A stretch of 22,024 bases of DNA from Gemmatimonadaceae bacterium (lineage in GTDB: Bacteria; Gemmatimonadota; Gemmatimonadetes; Gemmatimonadales; Gemmatimonadaceae), in the NCBI GenBank assembly GCA_013361745.1, contig JABFXM010000507.1:1-22024 (forward strand), read 5' to 3'. The position numbers were made by a program, and so were the translations under genes. The notes under the pieces are model-generated. The model was not told the DNA's origin. It worked only from the letters and a program-made list of their open reading frames with translations, and searched no databases. Positions 8,182-15,334 of the stretch are shown here, in pieces (the first letter of the stretch is position 1; each line of letters opens with the position of its first letter).

Positions 8182-9306
8182 GTGAGCGAGCGATTCGACA
8201 TCCTGCATCTCGTCGCGCCCGGCGCCGTCGGCGGAATCGAGAGCGTCATCCGTCTGTTGGCCGCAGGCCAGCGGCGACGGGGGCATCGCGTGCGCGTCCT
8301 CGCGACCCTCGAGTCACGGGATGGCGCGGCCCCCTTCCTGGCCGCGCTGCGCGATGCGAACGTCGACGTCATCCCCCTCGTCGCCCGCAGTCGCGCGTAT
8401 CTGCGCGAGTGGCGCACGGTCGCCCGCGTCTGTCGCGAGGACCCTCCGGACGTCGTGCACACTCACGGCTATCGCTCGGACGTCGTCGGGAGCGCGGCGG
8501 CTCGGCGCGGCGGCGTACCGACGGTGAGCACGGTGCACGGCTTCACGGGTGGCGACTGGAAGAACCGCTTGTACGAGCGGTTGCAGCGCGCGATGTACCG
8601 GCGCTTCGATGCCGTCGTGCCCGTCTCGGCGCCGATGGCGGCGTCGCTCGCGCGCTCGCGCCTGCGCCGCGATCGGCTGCACCTCGTGCCGAACGCGTAC
8701 GAGCCGACGCAGCCGCTGCCACGCGCGGTGGCGCGGCGCCGGCTCGGCATCGTCGACGGCGCGTTTCGCGTCGGATGGATCGGGCGCGCGACGCACGAGA
8801 AGGGACTCGACATCGCCGTCCGCGCGATCGCCCATCCGAGCGCGATGGGAAGCGTGCTCTCGGTGATCGGTGATGGAGCTGAGCGTGACCGCGCCATGCA
8901 GCTCGCTTCTTCGCTGGGCGTCGCGGATCGGATCAGCTGGCACGGGCTCGTGCCGGACGCCGGGCCGCTCGTCACGGCGTTCGATGCGCTGCTTCTCAGC
9001 TCGCGGACCGAGGGGACGCCGATCGTGCTCTTCGAGGCGATGGCCGCGTGCACGCCGATCATCGCGACTCACGTCGGCGGGGTGCCGGACGTCGTCGGCT
9101 ACGGGGAGGCCGCGCTCGTGCCGCCCGAAGATCCGGGGGCGATCGCGGGCGTCGTCCAGACGATGCGGCTCGACGGCAGCGAGTCGGCGCGCCGGGCCGC
9201 GGCCGCCCGCGCGCGCCTCGAGCGGGAGTTCGCGCTCGAGCCCTGGCTCGATCGCTACGAGGGCGTCTACCGCTCGGCCATCGCAGCGAGACGCGCGGCC
9301 GCGTGA
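8182..9306 (+). CDS. GT4 family glycosyltransferase
   Basis: The GTG at 8182 gives a 374-residue protein beginning (V)SERFDILHLVAPGAVGGIES, a standard GT-B start with the GGIE loop. An ATG far upstream in the same frame would overlap the flippase coding region and is not credible. Family blocks are VVHTHGYRSDVVGSAAA, TVSTVHGF, LVPNAYEP, VGWIGRATHEKGLD and the EX7E motif in RTEGTPIVLFEAM (Glu277 and Glu285), then HVGGVPDVVGYGEAALVPP. It most resembles the WbnH/WcaL-like GT4 enzymes of surface polysaccharide loci; sugar specificity is unknown. The stop overlaps the GTG of the following GT2 gene (GTGA, 9303-9306), so the two are probably translationally coupled. Confidence 0.88.
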   Translation: MSERFDILHLVAPGAVGGIESVIRLLAAGQRRRGHRVRVLATLESRDGAAPFLAALRDANVDVIPLVARSRAYLREWRTVARVCREDPPDVVHTHGYRSDVVGSAAARRGGVPTVSTVHGFTGGDWKNRLYERLQRAMYRRFDAVVPVSAPMAASLARSRLRRDRLHLVPNAYEPTQPLPRAVARRRLGIVDGAFRVGWIGRATHEKGLDIAVRAIAHPSAMGSVLSVIGDGAERDRAMQLASSLGVADRISWHGLVPDAGPLVTAFDALLLSSRTEGTPIVLFEAMAACTPIIATHVGGVPDVVGYGEAALVPPEDPGAIAGVVQTMRLDGSESARRAAAARARLEREFALEPWLDRYEGVYRSAIAARRAAA

Positions 9307-10475
9307 CGCGCATCGCACTGACGCTGCTCGCGATTCCGACGCTGCTGTTCCTGTATGCGTACGTCGGGTATCCGCTGCTTCTCGCCGCGATGGGAGAGCG
9401 CGCGCGCCGTCACGCGCCTCCGTCGCGTGATCCGGCCGAGTGGCCCGAGATCACCGTCGCGATCCCCGCGTACAACGCGGAGCGGTCGATCGCCCGAACG
9501 CTGAACGCGCTGCTCTCGACGGACTACCCCGCCGAGCGGCGTCACGTGCTCGTCGTCTCCGACGGATCCACCGACGCGACCGACGAGATCGTGCGCGCGT
9601 ACGCCGGTCGCGGCGTCGAGTTGCTGCGACAGCCGCGGCGCGGCGGGAAGACCGCGGCGGAGAACGCGGCGGCGTCGCGACTGCGCGGCACCGTCGTGGT
9701 GAACACCGACGCGACGATCGTCATCCCGCCCGCGTCGCTCAAGCATCTCGTCCGCCCATTTCAGGACGCGTCGATCGGCGTCGTCTCGGGGCGCGACGTG
9801 AGCGTCGCGCTGAACGAGGCCGACGCGAGCCGCGGCGAGGCGGGCTACTCGGGCTACGAGATGTGGGTGCGCTCGCTCGAGAGCCGCTCCGGATTGATCG
9901 CGGGTGCGACGGGAAGCCTCTACGCGGCGCGCCGCGAATTGCATCGCGCGGACCTGCCTCCCGAGCTGACGCGCGACTTCGCGAGCACGCTCGACGCGTA
10001 CGAGCGCGGATGGCGCACCGTGGCGGTGGACGACGCCACCTGCCTCGTCGCGCGCGCGCCTTCGCTTCGCGCCGAGCTGCGGCGCAAGGCACGCACGATG
10101 GCGCACGGTGTCGACACGCTCTGGCATTACCGGCGGCTCATGAACCCGTGGCGTCACGGGCGCTTCGCGCTGATGCTGGTCAGCCACAAGCTCTGTCGCT
10201 GGCTCTTCTTCGCGACGCTGCCGTTGGGCCTGATCGGCCTCGCCCTGGCGAGCGCGTCGAGCATGCTCGCGTCGCTTGCGCTGGCGCTCGCACTGGTCGC
10301 CGTGCTGACCGGCGCCGCGGCCCTCCTCGCGCCCGAGCATCGGTCGCTCCCCACGCCTGTCGCGCTCTGCGGCTACGCGATGGTCGCGATCCTGGCGTCG
10401 CTCATCGCGTGGGGAAAGTTCCTGCGCCGTGAGCGAGTGCTGGTCTGGGAACCGACGGCGAGGGCAGGCGAGTAA
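9303..10475 (+). CDS. Membrane GT2 family glycosyltransferase
   Basis: The start GTG at 9303 lies in a GTGA overlap with the preceding stop; the product has 390 residues. One N-terminal helix (LTLLAIPTLLFLYAYVGYPLLL) precedes a GT-A domain with VAIPAYNAE, VVSDGSTDAT (Asp87, UDP binding), NTDAT (Asp136, DxD-like) and TRDF (Asp225, probable catalytic base). An RRKART block at 260-265 stands where processive synthases have QxxRW, and two to three C-terminal helices follow. This resembles the BcsA/hyaluronan-synthase-like branch without the full QxxRW motif, so a non-processive polyprenyl-linked sugar transfer is more likely than a cellulose-like synthase. Its TAA stop is itself part of the first 9-bp repeat of the downstream array. 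Confidence 0.87.
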   Translation: MTRIALTLLAIPTLLFLYAYVGYPLLLAAMGERARRHAPPSRDPAEWPEITVAIPAYNAERSIARTLNALLSTDYPAERRHVLVVSDGSTDATDEIVRAYAGRGVELLRQPRRGGKTAAENAAASRLRGTVVVNTDATIVIPPASLKHLVRPFQDASIGVVSGRDVSVALNEADASRGEAGYSGYEMWVRSLESRSGLIAGATGSLYAARRELHRADLPPELTRDFASTLDAYERGWRTVAVDDATCLVARAPSLRAELRRKARTMAHGVDTLWHYRRLMNPWRHGRFALMLVSHKLCRWLFFATLPLGLIGLALASASSMLASLALALALVAVLTGAAALLAPEHRSLPTPVALCGYAMVAILASLIAWGKFLRRERVLVWEPTARAGE

Positions 10476-10566
10476 GGAGAGTAAGGGGAGTAAGGGGAGT
10501 AAGGAGAGTAAGGTACTACCAGTTGCAGTCCCTTACTCCCCTTACTCTCCTAACTCCCCTTACCTC
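10472..10566. repeat. Facing arrays of a 9-bp repeat (GTAAGGRGA) forming a long hairpin between convergent genes
   Basis: On the plus strand GTAAGG recurs exactly every 9 bases, at 10472, 10481, 10490, 10499 and 10508. After a 17-base centre the complement CCTTAC recurs every 9 bases at 10531, 10540, 10549 (variant CCTAAC) and 10558. The arms 10481-10513 and 10531-10563 can pair over 33 positions with three mismatches by my count. The array starts inside the stop codon of the GT2 gene and ends 8 bases before the stop codon of the convergent sugar transferase. It therefore occupies nearly the whole 99-base gap. A bidirectional terminator or mRNA 3'-end stabiliser is the simplest role. Confidence 0.85.
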
Positions 10567-10574
10567 CTGCCTTC

Positions 10575-11576
10575 CTACCAGCCGAGCTGCTTTGCGATCA
10601 TCACGGGGACGGTCTTCGCCATGATGCGCAGGTCGGTGGTGAGGGAGCGCTGCTCCAGATACTCGAGGTCATAGCGGACCTTGCGTCGCACGTCCTCGAG
10701 CGAGGTGTCGTAGGCCGCGTTGATCTGCGCCCAGCCGGTGATGCCGGGGCGGGTCCGGTGGCGCGCCGGGTACTCGCGAATGTCGCGCACGAGATCGACG
10801 ATGATCGTCGGCCGCTCGGGGCGCGGGCCGACGATGTTCATGTCGCCGCGGAGCACGTTCCACAGCTGCGGCAGCTCGTCGAGCCGGCTCGCGCGGAGGA
10901 AGCGGCCGAGTCGCGTCACCCGCGGATCGTTGCGCGTCGCCCACTTCGCGCCGCAGTTCGCCTCGGCGTCGACGCACATCGAGCGGAACTTGTAGATCGT
11001 GAAGACGCGGCCGGTGAAGTTCTGCTTCCGGCGATCCGTGCGCGGCCCGAACGGGTGGCGGCGCCGCTCGCGGCCGCGCCGCTGATCGCGGCCGACGCGC
11101 TCCTGCTTGTAGAGCACCGGGCCGCGCGAATCGAGCTTGATCGCGATGGCGACGAGGAGCATCACCGGCGCGGCGACGAGGAGGCCGAGTCCGGCGATGG
11201 CGACGTTCACCGCGCGCTCGAGGTTGTCCCTGGTGCGCGGGCGCTCTCGCCGGTCGACGAAGGGCCAGCGCATCTCCGTCTCGTCGCGGGGGCTGGCCTG
11301 CGCCTCGGTGGCGGCGCCATCGGCAGCGGAGACCTCGTCGATCTCGCGGATCGCCTCGCGGACGAGCTGCAGCGCCTCGTAGGTGCGGACCGGCTCCGTC
11401 GCGCCCGAGGCGACGAGCGGCGTCGGCAGGGGCGTCGAGTCGCTGAAGACCGCATACTCGGCGCTGATCTCCGGGATTCCATCCGGCCCCACCGCCAGCC
11501 GCTCGATCCGCGGCCCGGCCGATTCGCTCTGCTCGGTGGCGATCTCCTCCAGCTGCGTGCCCAATCGCTCCTGCAT
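10575..11576 (-). CDS. Polyprenyl-phosphate sugar-1-phosphate transferase (bacterial sugar transferase family)
   Basis: The start is fixed at the ATG at 11576 (MQERLGTQLEE), because a strong GGAGGG ribosome site lies 7 bases upstream; 19 extra upstream codons have no such support. The product has 333 residues. The C-terminal catalytic domain has one membrane-inserted helix (about 121-148, with Pro137), LYKQERVG, IYKFRSM (194-200), RLDELPQLWNVL (Asp233 and Glu234, the family's essential DE pair), GPRPERP and RPGITGWAQIN. It transfers a sugar phosphate to undecaprenyl phosphate, priming repeat-unit synthesis. Two oddities are a polar, helix-lacking N-terminal region of about 115 residues instead of the four-helix WbaP domain, and a basic insertion of about 22 residues (166-187). 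It lies downstream of the SLBB export gene on the same strand, after 88 bases. Confidence 0.9.
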   Translation of the reverse strand: MQERLGTQLEEIATEQSESAGPRIERLAVGPDGIPEISAEYAVFSDSTPLPTPLVASGATEPVRTYEALQLVREAIREIDEVSAADGAATEAQASPRDETEMRWPFVDRRERPRTRDNLERAVNVAIAGLGLLVAAPVMLLVAIAIKLDSRGPVLYKQERVGRDQRRGRERRRHPFGPRTDRRKQNFTGRVFTIYKFRSMCVDAEANCGAKWATRNDPRVTRLGRFLRASRLDELPQLWNVLRGDMNIVGPRPERPTIIVDLVRDIREYPARHRTRPGITGWAQINAAYDTSLEDVRRKVRYDLEYLEQRSLTTDLRIMAKTVPVMIAKQLGW

Positions 11577-11583
11577 GGCCCTG

Positions 11584-11589
11584 CCCTCC
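11584..11589 (-). promoter_or_regulatory. Ribosome binding site that sets the start of the sugar transferase
   Basis: Minus-strand GGAGGG sits seven bases before the ATG at 11576, the strongest Shine-Dalgarno match in this block. It decides for MQERLG over the longer alternative starting at 11633. Confidence 0.7.
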
Positions 11590-11664
11590 ACATCCCCTGC
11601 TGCCCGAAGTCCCTGCCCGCCGGTGCGCGCCAACCGCGCTTCCGGCGTCCGTCCTCACGTTCCC

Positions 11665-12435
11665 TTACCGGTGTCGCAACACCAGCACGCTCACGACCGC
11701 GCCGGCGACGAGTGCTCCGGTGCGCATGTACTCTCCCCAGTCGCGCCGCGACGGGACAACGATCTCGTCGCCGGCGCGGAACCCCAGCTCGTCGAGGGTC
11801 TCTCCGCTCGCCATCGCGCGGTGCAGATCCTCCGGCTTCCAGAGCGTGATCGAGCCACGGCGGACGGTGATCCGGTCCGCGGCAGCGGTGCGAGACAGTC
11901 CCCCGGCCCGCATCAGCACGTCGCTGACGAGGGCGTCGGGCGCGACGGAGTAATAGCCCGGCGCGTTGACGTCGCCGACGACGGAGACTCGCGTCAACGA
12001 GCGGGCCTCGATCGCCGCGGTGTCGCGCACGTAGCGCGCGAGCTCGAGACGGAGATGGTGCTCGAGGTCTTCCCGTCCGACGCCGGCGAGCGGGATCGCC
12101 GGGATGTCGGGCAGCTCGAGCACCCGCCCAGCGTGGACGACGAAGGTGTCGGACAGCGTCGCCACACCGGGCACGCGGAGCACGACGCGATCGCCGACCT
12201 GCAGTGCGCCCATTCGAATCATGCGCAGCGCCGCGTCGATGCTGTCGCGCAGCTGCCGTGTCGAATCACCGCTGTCGACGGCGATGTTCGACGCGAGATG
12301 CGCGCGAGCGGTCGACCCGGTCGTGCCCACGACCTGCGCACCGGCGAAGCGCCCCGACGACGCGACGAGAGCCGCCGTTAGGCATGCCACGGCGAGTCGC
12401 CGGCCGAGCTGGAGATGACGCAGGTCACAACGCAT
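11665..12435 (-). CDS. Polysaccharide export protein, SLBB/Wza family, short form
   Basis: The 256-residue product has an N-terminal signal peptide (RRLAVACLTAALVASS) with a probable cleavage after AGA at residue 33. A polysaccharide export domain follows at about 78-145 (LQVGDRVVLRVPG ... LELPDIPAIPLAGV). A single SLBB domain begins near 148 (VSVVGDVNAPGYYSV, DVLMRAGGL), and a hydrophobic C-terminal segment spans about 237-253. It is shorter than E. coli Wza and has one SLBB unit, a common form in Wzc-partnered exporters. It should act in the outer membrane/periplasm as the export channel for the polymer, with the divergently encoded Wzc-like kinase. No lipobox and no clear Shine-Dalgarno site are seen, so the start could be leaderless. 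The inverted GTTAGGC motif at 12377 falls inside the signal-peptide codons. Confidence 0.88.
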   Translation of the reverse strand: MRCDLRHLQLGRRLAVACLTAALVASSGRFAGAQVVGTTGSTARAHLASNIAVDSGDSTRQLRDSIDAALRMIRMGALQVGDRVVLRVPGVATLSDTFVVHAGRVLELPDIPAIPLAGVGREDLEHHLRLELARYVRDTAAIEARSLTRVSVVGDVNAPGYYSVAPDALVSDVLMRAGGLSRTAAADRITVRRGSITLWKPEDLHRAMASGETLDELGFRAGDEIVVPSRRDWGEYMRTGALVAGAVVSVLVLRHR

Positions 12436-12448
12436 GCCGGCCGTAAAC

Positions 12449-12463
12449 GCATGACGCGTACCA
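12449..12463 (-). promoter_or_regulatory. Candidate sigma-54-type element for the SLBB exporter gene
   Basis: On the minus strand this reads TGGTACGCGTCATGC. It keeps GG and GC at the -24/-12 spacing and the ACG and TGC blocks, with T-for-C and A-for-T changes. The predicted transcription start falls about two bases before the ATG at 12435, which would make the transcript essentially leaderless and weakens the call. Confidence 0.25.
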
Positions 12464-12518
12464 CGCTAACTCGTTATTCCGCAGCGGACTAAATGACCGG
12501 CCTAAAGGCGTTTCCGTC

Positions 12519-12534
12519 TGGCGAGCTCTTTGCT
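12519..12534 (+). promoter_or_regulatory. Candidate sigma-54-type -24/-12 promoter for the Wzc-like kinase gene
   Basis: The plus strand reads TGGCGAGCTCTTTGCT. Against TGGCACR-N4-TTGCW, the TGGC start, the purine and the full TTGCT -12 box are present at exact spacing; only the AC of the first block differs. The predicted start near 12545 leaves a leader of about 72 bases carrying the GGAGG ribosome site. It is the best of the sigma-54-like matches in this window, but there is no experimental support. Confidence 0.4.
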
Positions 12535-12603
12535 TCTCCTGTCGAGCGGTCGCGGCCGCCACGCTGGTTCGCTCGCGTCCGCCACCGCCTAACGAGCACG
12601 ACC

Positions 12604-12608
12604 GGAGG
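12604..12608 (+). promoter_or_regulatory. Ribosome binding site of the Wzc-like kinase gene
   Basis: GGAGG lies eight bases before the ATG at 12617, with no in-frame alternative start nearby, and fixes the start of the 812-residue product. Confidence 0.75.
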
Positions 12609-12616
12609 CGCTCGAC

Positions 12617-15055
12617 ATGTCCGATCACCTCGACCGCGCGACCACGAACCCGCCCGACGCGACCCCGGGACGCGAGCCGTACGCGGCCGCCGACCGGTCG
12701 GGAATCCCGTGGGAGCGGTACGTCGCCGCGCTCAGGCGGCGGCGGCTCCTCGTCGGCGGGATCGTGCTCGGAGCGCTCCTCCTCGGCGCGCTGGCGACGC
12801 GGTACTTCCGTCCGACCTACGAGGTGCACTCGACGATCTGGCTCTCGTCGGCGGGACCGGCGCCGCGCGTCGGCGAGAACGCGCACCCGGGCGGGACGCT
12901 GGCGGCGACGGCGTGGGCCGAGCTGCTGCGGAGCTACTCCGTGCTCGACCCGGTGGTGGACGAGCTGTCGCTCTTCGTGATGCCGGCGAAAGCCGCGGAC
13001 AGCGCCGCTGTCGCCGGCTTCCACGCCGCGCCGGGCATCGTGCCTGGAAAGTACGCCCTCGCGCTCTCCCCCGATGGCCGTCGGTACACGCTGCGTGACG
13101 CGGACGGGAAGCCCGTCGAGGCCGGCGCGGTCGGAGACTCGATCGGACGGTCGGTCGGGTTCCGCTGGGCCCCCACCGCGCAGACGTTAGGCAGGGATCG
13201 CACGATCAAGCTCGCCGTGCTTCCCCCGCGACAGGCGGCGCTGAAGCTGCGCAACCGAATCGAGCTCGGGTTCCCCGACACGAGCTTCATCTCGCTGCGG
13301 CTCACCGGTCCGCAGCCGGCGCGCGACGCGCGCGTCATCAACGCGATCGATCGCCAGTTCGTGGCCACGGCGTCGAGCCTCGTGCGCGGAGGGCAGGCCC
13401 AGTCGGCGCAGCAGCTCGGTCAGCAGGTCAGTCAGGCGGAGGCAGCGCTGCGCCGTTCGGAGGACGCGCTGCGGAACTACCGGGCTGGCACGGTCGGACT
13501 GCCGTCGCAGGACGATCCCTCGGTCGCGGTGCGCGATCCGAGCTTCACCGCCCTGTACGACCAGCGCGCGGAGCTCGACAGCGTGCGCGCCGACCGTGCC
13601 GCGCTCGAGCGGGCACTCGACGGTGCGAAGGCCGGAGTCGATCCCGCCGCGCTGCTCGCGATCCCATCGGTGCGCAGCGCCCCGGAGCTCGCCCCGGCGC
13701 TCGACGACCTGACGAAGGCGCAGACGCGGCTCGAGACGCTGCGGCGCACGTATACCGACGAGTACAAGGCGGTGCGGGACGCGCGCGCCGACGTCGACCG
13801 CATCCGCCAGCAGACGCTCCCCTCGCTCGCCGCGGGAGTGCTCGCTCGGCTGCGCAACCGTGAGAGCGAGCTGAGTCGCGAGGTCGCGCGCGCCAGCGGA
13901 GCGCTGCGCTCCGTGCCGGCGCGGGCGATCGATCAGCAGCGTCTGCAGCGCGACGTGCAGGTGAACGCGACGCTCTACAACACCCTGCGCAGCGAGTACG
14001 ACGCGGCGCGCCTCTCCGGGCTGGGCGCGGCACCGGGGATCGCGGTGCTCGACAGCGCGGTCGCGCCACTCGAGCCCTCCACGAACACGGTGCCGGGAAT
14101 CCTCCTCGCGTCGCTGCTCGGCGGTGTCGCGCTCGCGGTCGCGGCCGCGCTCCTCCTCGACGCCTCCGATCCGCGGATCTGGCACCCCGACCAGGTCGAG
14201 GAGATGGGCTACGCGATCGTCGGTGCGATCCCGCGCGCCGCCGCCGCACGGCCGGGTGAGGAGCCGGTCGCCATGGCGCAGGTCGATGAGGCGATGCGCG
14301 TCCTCCGTCTCGCCCTGCTCAGCGAGATGCACGGGGCGCGGCCGATGGCGTTGTCCGTGATGAGCCCCGAGATCGGCGACGGCAAATCGTTCGTCGCCGT
14401 GGAGCTGGCGCGCTCCTTCGCGAAGGCGGGCTGCCGGACCATTCTCGTCGACGGCGACATCCGTCGCGGCTCGCTGGACCGGACGTTCCGCGTGGAGCGC
14501 GCACCGGGGCTCACGGATCATCTTGCCGGCCGCGCGTCACTCGACGAGGCGATCCACGCCTCGACGCAGCGCGACCTCGACGTCATGACGAGCGGGACGC
14601 GCATTCCCGACGGGCCGGAGCTTCTCAGCTCGGCCGCGCTTCCCGCGCTCGCGGGCGCGCTCGGCGACCGCTACGACGTCGTGCTCTTCGACACGCCGCC
14701 GTTAGGCGCCGGCGCCGATGCCGGGTGCCTCGCCATCGCGACGGGGCGCGCCGTGCTCGTGATGCGCGCGGGGAAGACCAACCGGCGCACGGCGCGCAAC
14801 CGGCTGGCGCAGCTGCGGCGCCTGCCGATCCAGTTCCTCGGGGTGGTCCTGAACGCGATCCAGCCGGAGGGCGGCTTCGCGCCGTACGCGTATCTGCCCC
14901 AGTACGCGCTGTACGCGCCGCGTCCCTACGCCGACGCGTCGCCCGCGGACGTCGAGCGGCGGATGGATGTGTCGCGCGACGGCGTCGACGGCGCGACGGA
15001 CTCGCCGAAGGGGGCCCGCTCCTCCCGTCCGCCGCGCCCGGAGAACCACTGGTAG
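12617..15055 (+). CDS. Polysaccharide co-polymerase with BY-type tyrosine autokinase domain (Wzc-like)
   Basis: The 812-residue product combines a Wzz-type chain-length domain with a cytoplasmic kinase. Helix 1 is at about 45-66, a periplasmic region rich in coiled-coil spans about 255-465, and helix 2 is at about 494-515. The kinase has Walker A GDGKS (Lys590), Walker A' LVDGDIRR (Asp612 and Asp614) and Walker B VVLFDTPP (Asp692). The C-terminal cluster has five tyrosines, at 757, 759, 763, 766 and 771, the expected autophosphorylation tail. Such proteins control polymer length and export with a Wza-type channel, whose gene is divergent here. A low-molecular-weight phosphatase partner (Wzb) is not visible in the window. 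Two GTTAGGC motifs are in the coding region (13186 and 14701), each giving Leu(TTA)-Gly. Confidence 0.92.
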   Translation: MSDHLDRATTNPPDATPGREPYAAADRSGIPWERYVAALRRRRLLVGGIVLGALLLGALATRYFRPTYEVHSTIWLSSAGPAPRVGENAHPGGTLAATAWAELLRSYSVLDPVVDELSLFVMPAKAADSAAVAGFHAAPGIVPGKYALALSPDGRRYTLRDADGKPVEAGAVGDSIGRSVGFRWAPTAQTLGRDRTIKLAVLPPRQAALKLRNRIELGFPDTSFISLRLTGPQPARDARVINAIDRQFVATASSLVRGGQAQSAQQLGQQVSQAEAALRRSEDALRNYRAGTVGLPSQDDPSVAVRDPSFTALYDQRAELDSVRADRAALERALDGAKAGVDPAALLAIPSVRSAPELAPALDDLTKAQTRLETLRRTYTDEYKAVRDARADVDRIRQQTLPSLAAGVLARLRNRESELSREVARASGALRSVPARAIDQQRLQRDVQVNATLYNTLRSEYDAARLSGLGAAPGIAVLDSAVAPLEPSTNTVPGILLASLLGGVALAVAAALLLDASDPRIWHPDQVEEMGYAIVGAIPRAAAARPGEEPVAMAQVDEAMRVLRLALLSEMHGARPMALSVMSPEIGDGKSFVAVELARSFAKAGCRTILVDGDIRRGSLDRTFRVERAPGLTDHLAGRASLDEAIHASTQRDLDVMTSGTRIPDGPELLSSAALPALAGALGDRYDVVLFDTPPLGAGADAGCLAIATGRAVLVMRAGKTNRRTARNRLAQLRRLPIQFLGVVLNAIQPEGGFAPYAYLPQYALYAPRPYADASPADVERRMDVSRDGVDGATDSPKGARSSRPPRPENHW

Positions 15056-15334
15056 GTCGTCGCGACTCCTTCGGCGAACGCGCGCCTGGACCTGATCGGA
15101 GCACCCATCGCGTGTTCGGGGTCTGCTCGGGATCGCGCGAGGGTCACGAACGACGGTCGCGTGCAGGACGCGGCGGGTGCGAGAGGGTGGGCCGGGTGCG
15201 GCGCAAGACCGATGCGCGCGTGTCGTTCTGCCCGCTCGGGCGTCCAATAAGGTGACGCGCCCCTACGGGCTCGTCGGGACGATCCCCATACTGCTCATGC
15301 GCTCACTTCACCGCGGCGATCGCACGGACATCCA
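15056..15334. other. Gene-free stretch of 279 bases between the Wzc-like kinase and the membrane GGDEF gene
   Basis: I see no convincing coding region; open frames here are continuations of shadows with arginine-rich composition. No strong terminator hairpin follows the kinase stop, and no clear housekeeping promoter is visible. The only AT-richer spot is around 15246-15252 (AATAAGG), which could contribute to a promoter for the downstream gene. The stretch marks the boundary between the polysaccharide block and the signalling block. Confidence 0.5.

Larger units (their letters stand above)
12436..12616. promoter_or_regulatory. Divergent promoter region between SLBB exporter and Wzc-like kinase
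   Basis: This 181-base gap is visibly richer in A/T than its surroundings, especially 12441-12515, and separates two divergent starts of genes that should work together. It contains two outward-facing sigma-54-like elements (12463-12449 on minus, 12519-12534 on plus), a GTTAGGC motif in inverted form at 12587-12593, a small GCCT-AA-AGGC palindrome at 12510-12519, and the ribosome site of the kinase gene. Confidence 0.6.

Noticed and set aside
6333..8873. An 846-codon open frame on the plus strand opposite the flippase
   Set aside because: The translation is low-complexity (RERE/DRRD runs), while the opposite strand encodes a recognisable flippase with conserved membrane segments.
10470..10570. 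Could the evenly spaced repeats be a CRISPR array?
   Set aside because: The period is only 9 bases with no spacers, and the second half is inverted. No cas gene is present.
10429..10674. An 81-codon frame with repeated Ser-Lys and Tyr-Ser-Pro units across the convergent gap
   Set aside because: The peptide repeats are only the 9-bp DNA array read in frame, and the ends overlap two real genes.
15165..15200. Sigma-54-like TGGGCCGGGTGCGGC upstream of the membrane GGDEF gene
   Set aside because: GG and GC spacing fits, but the half-sites match poorly. It is indistinguishable from chance in this GC-rich stretch.
14725..15334. Possible small genes in the gap after the Wzc-like kinase
   Set aside because: Frames there are arginine-rich continuations of shadows, without ribosome sites or recognisable motifs.
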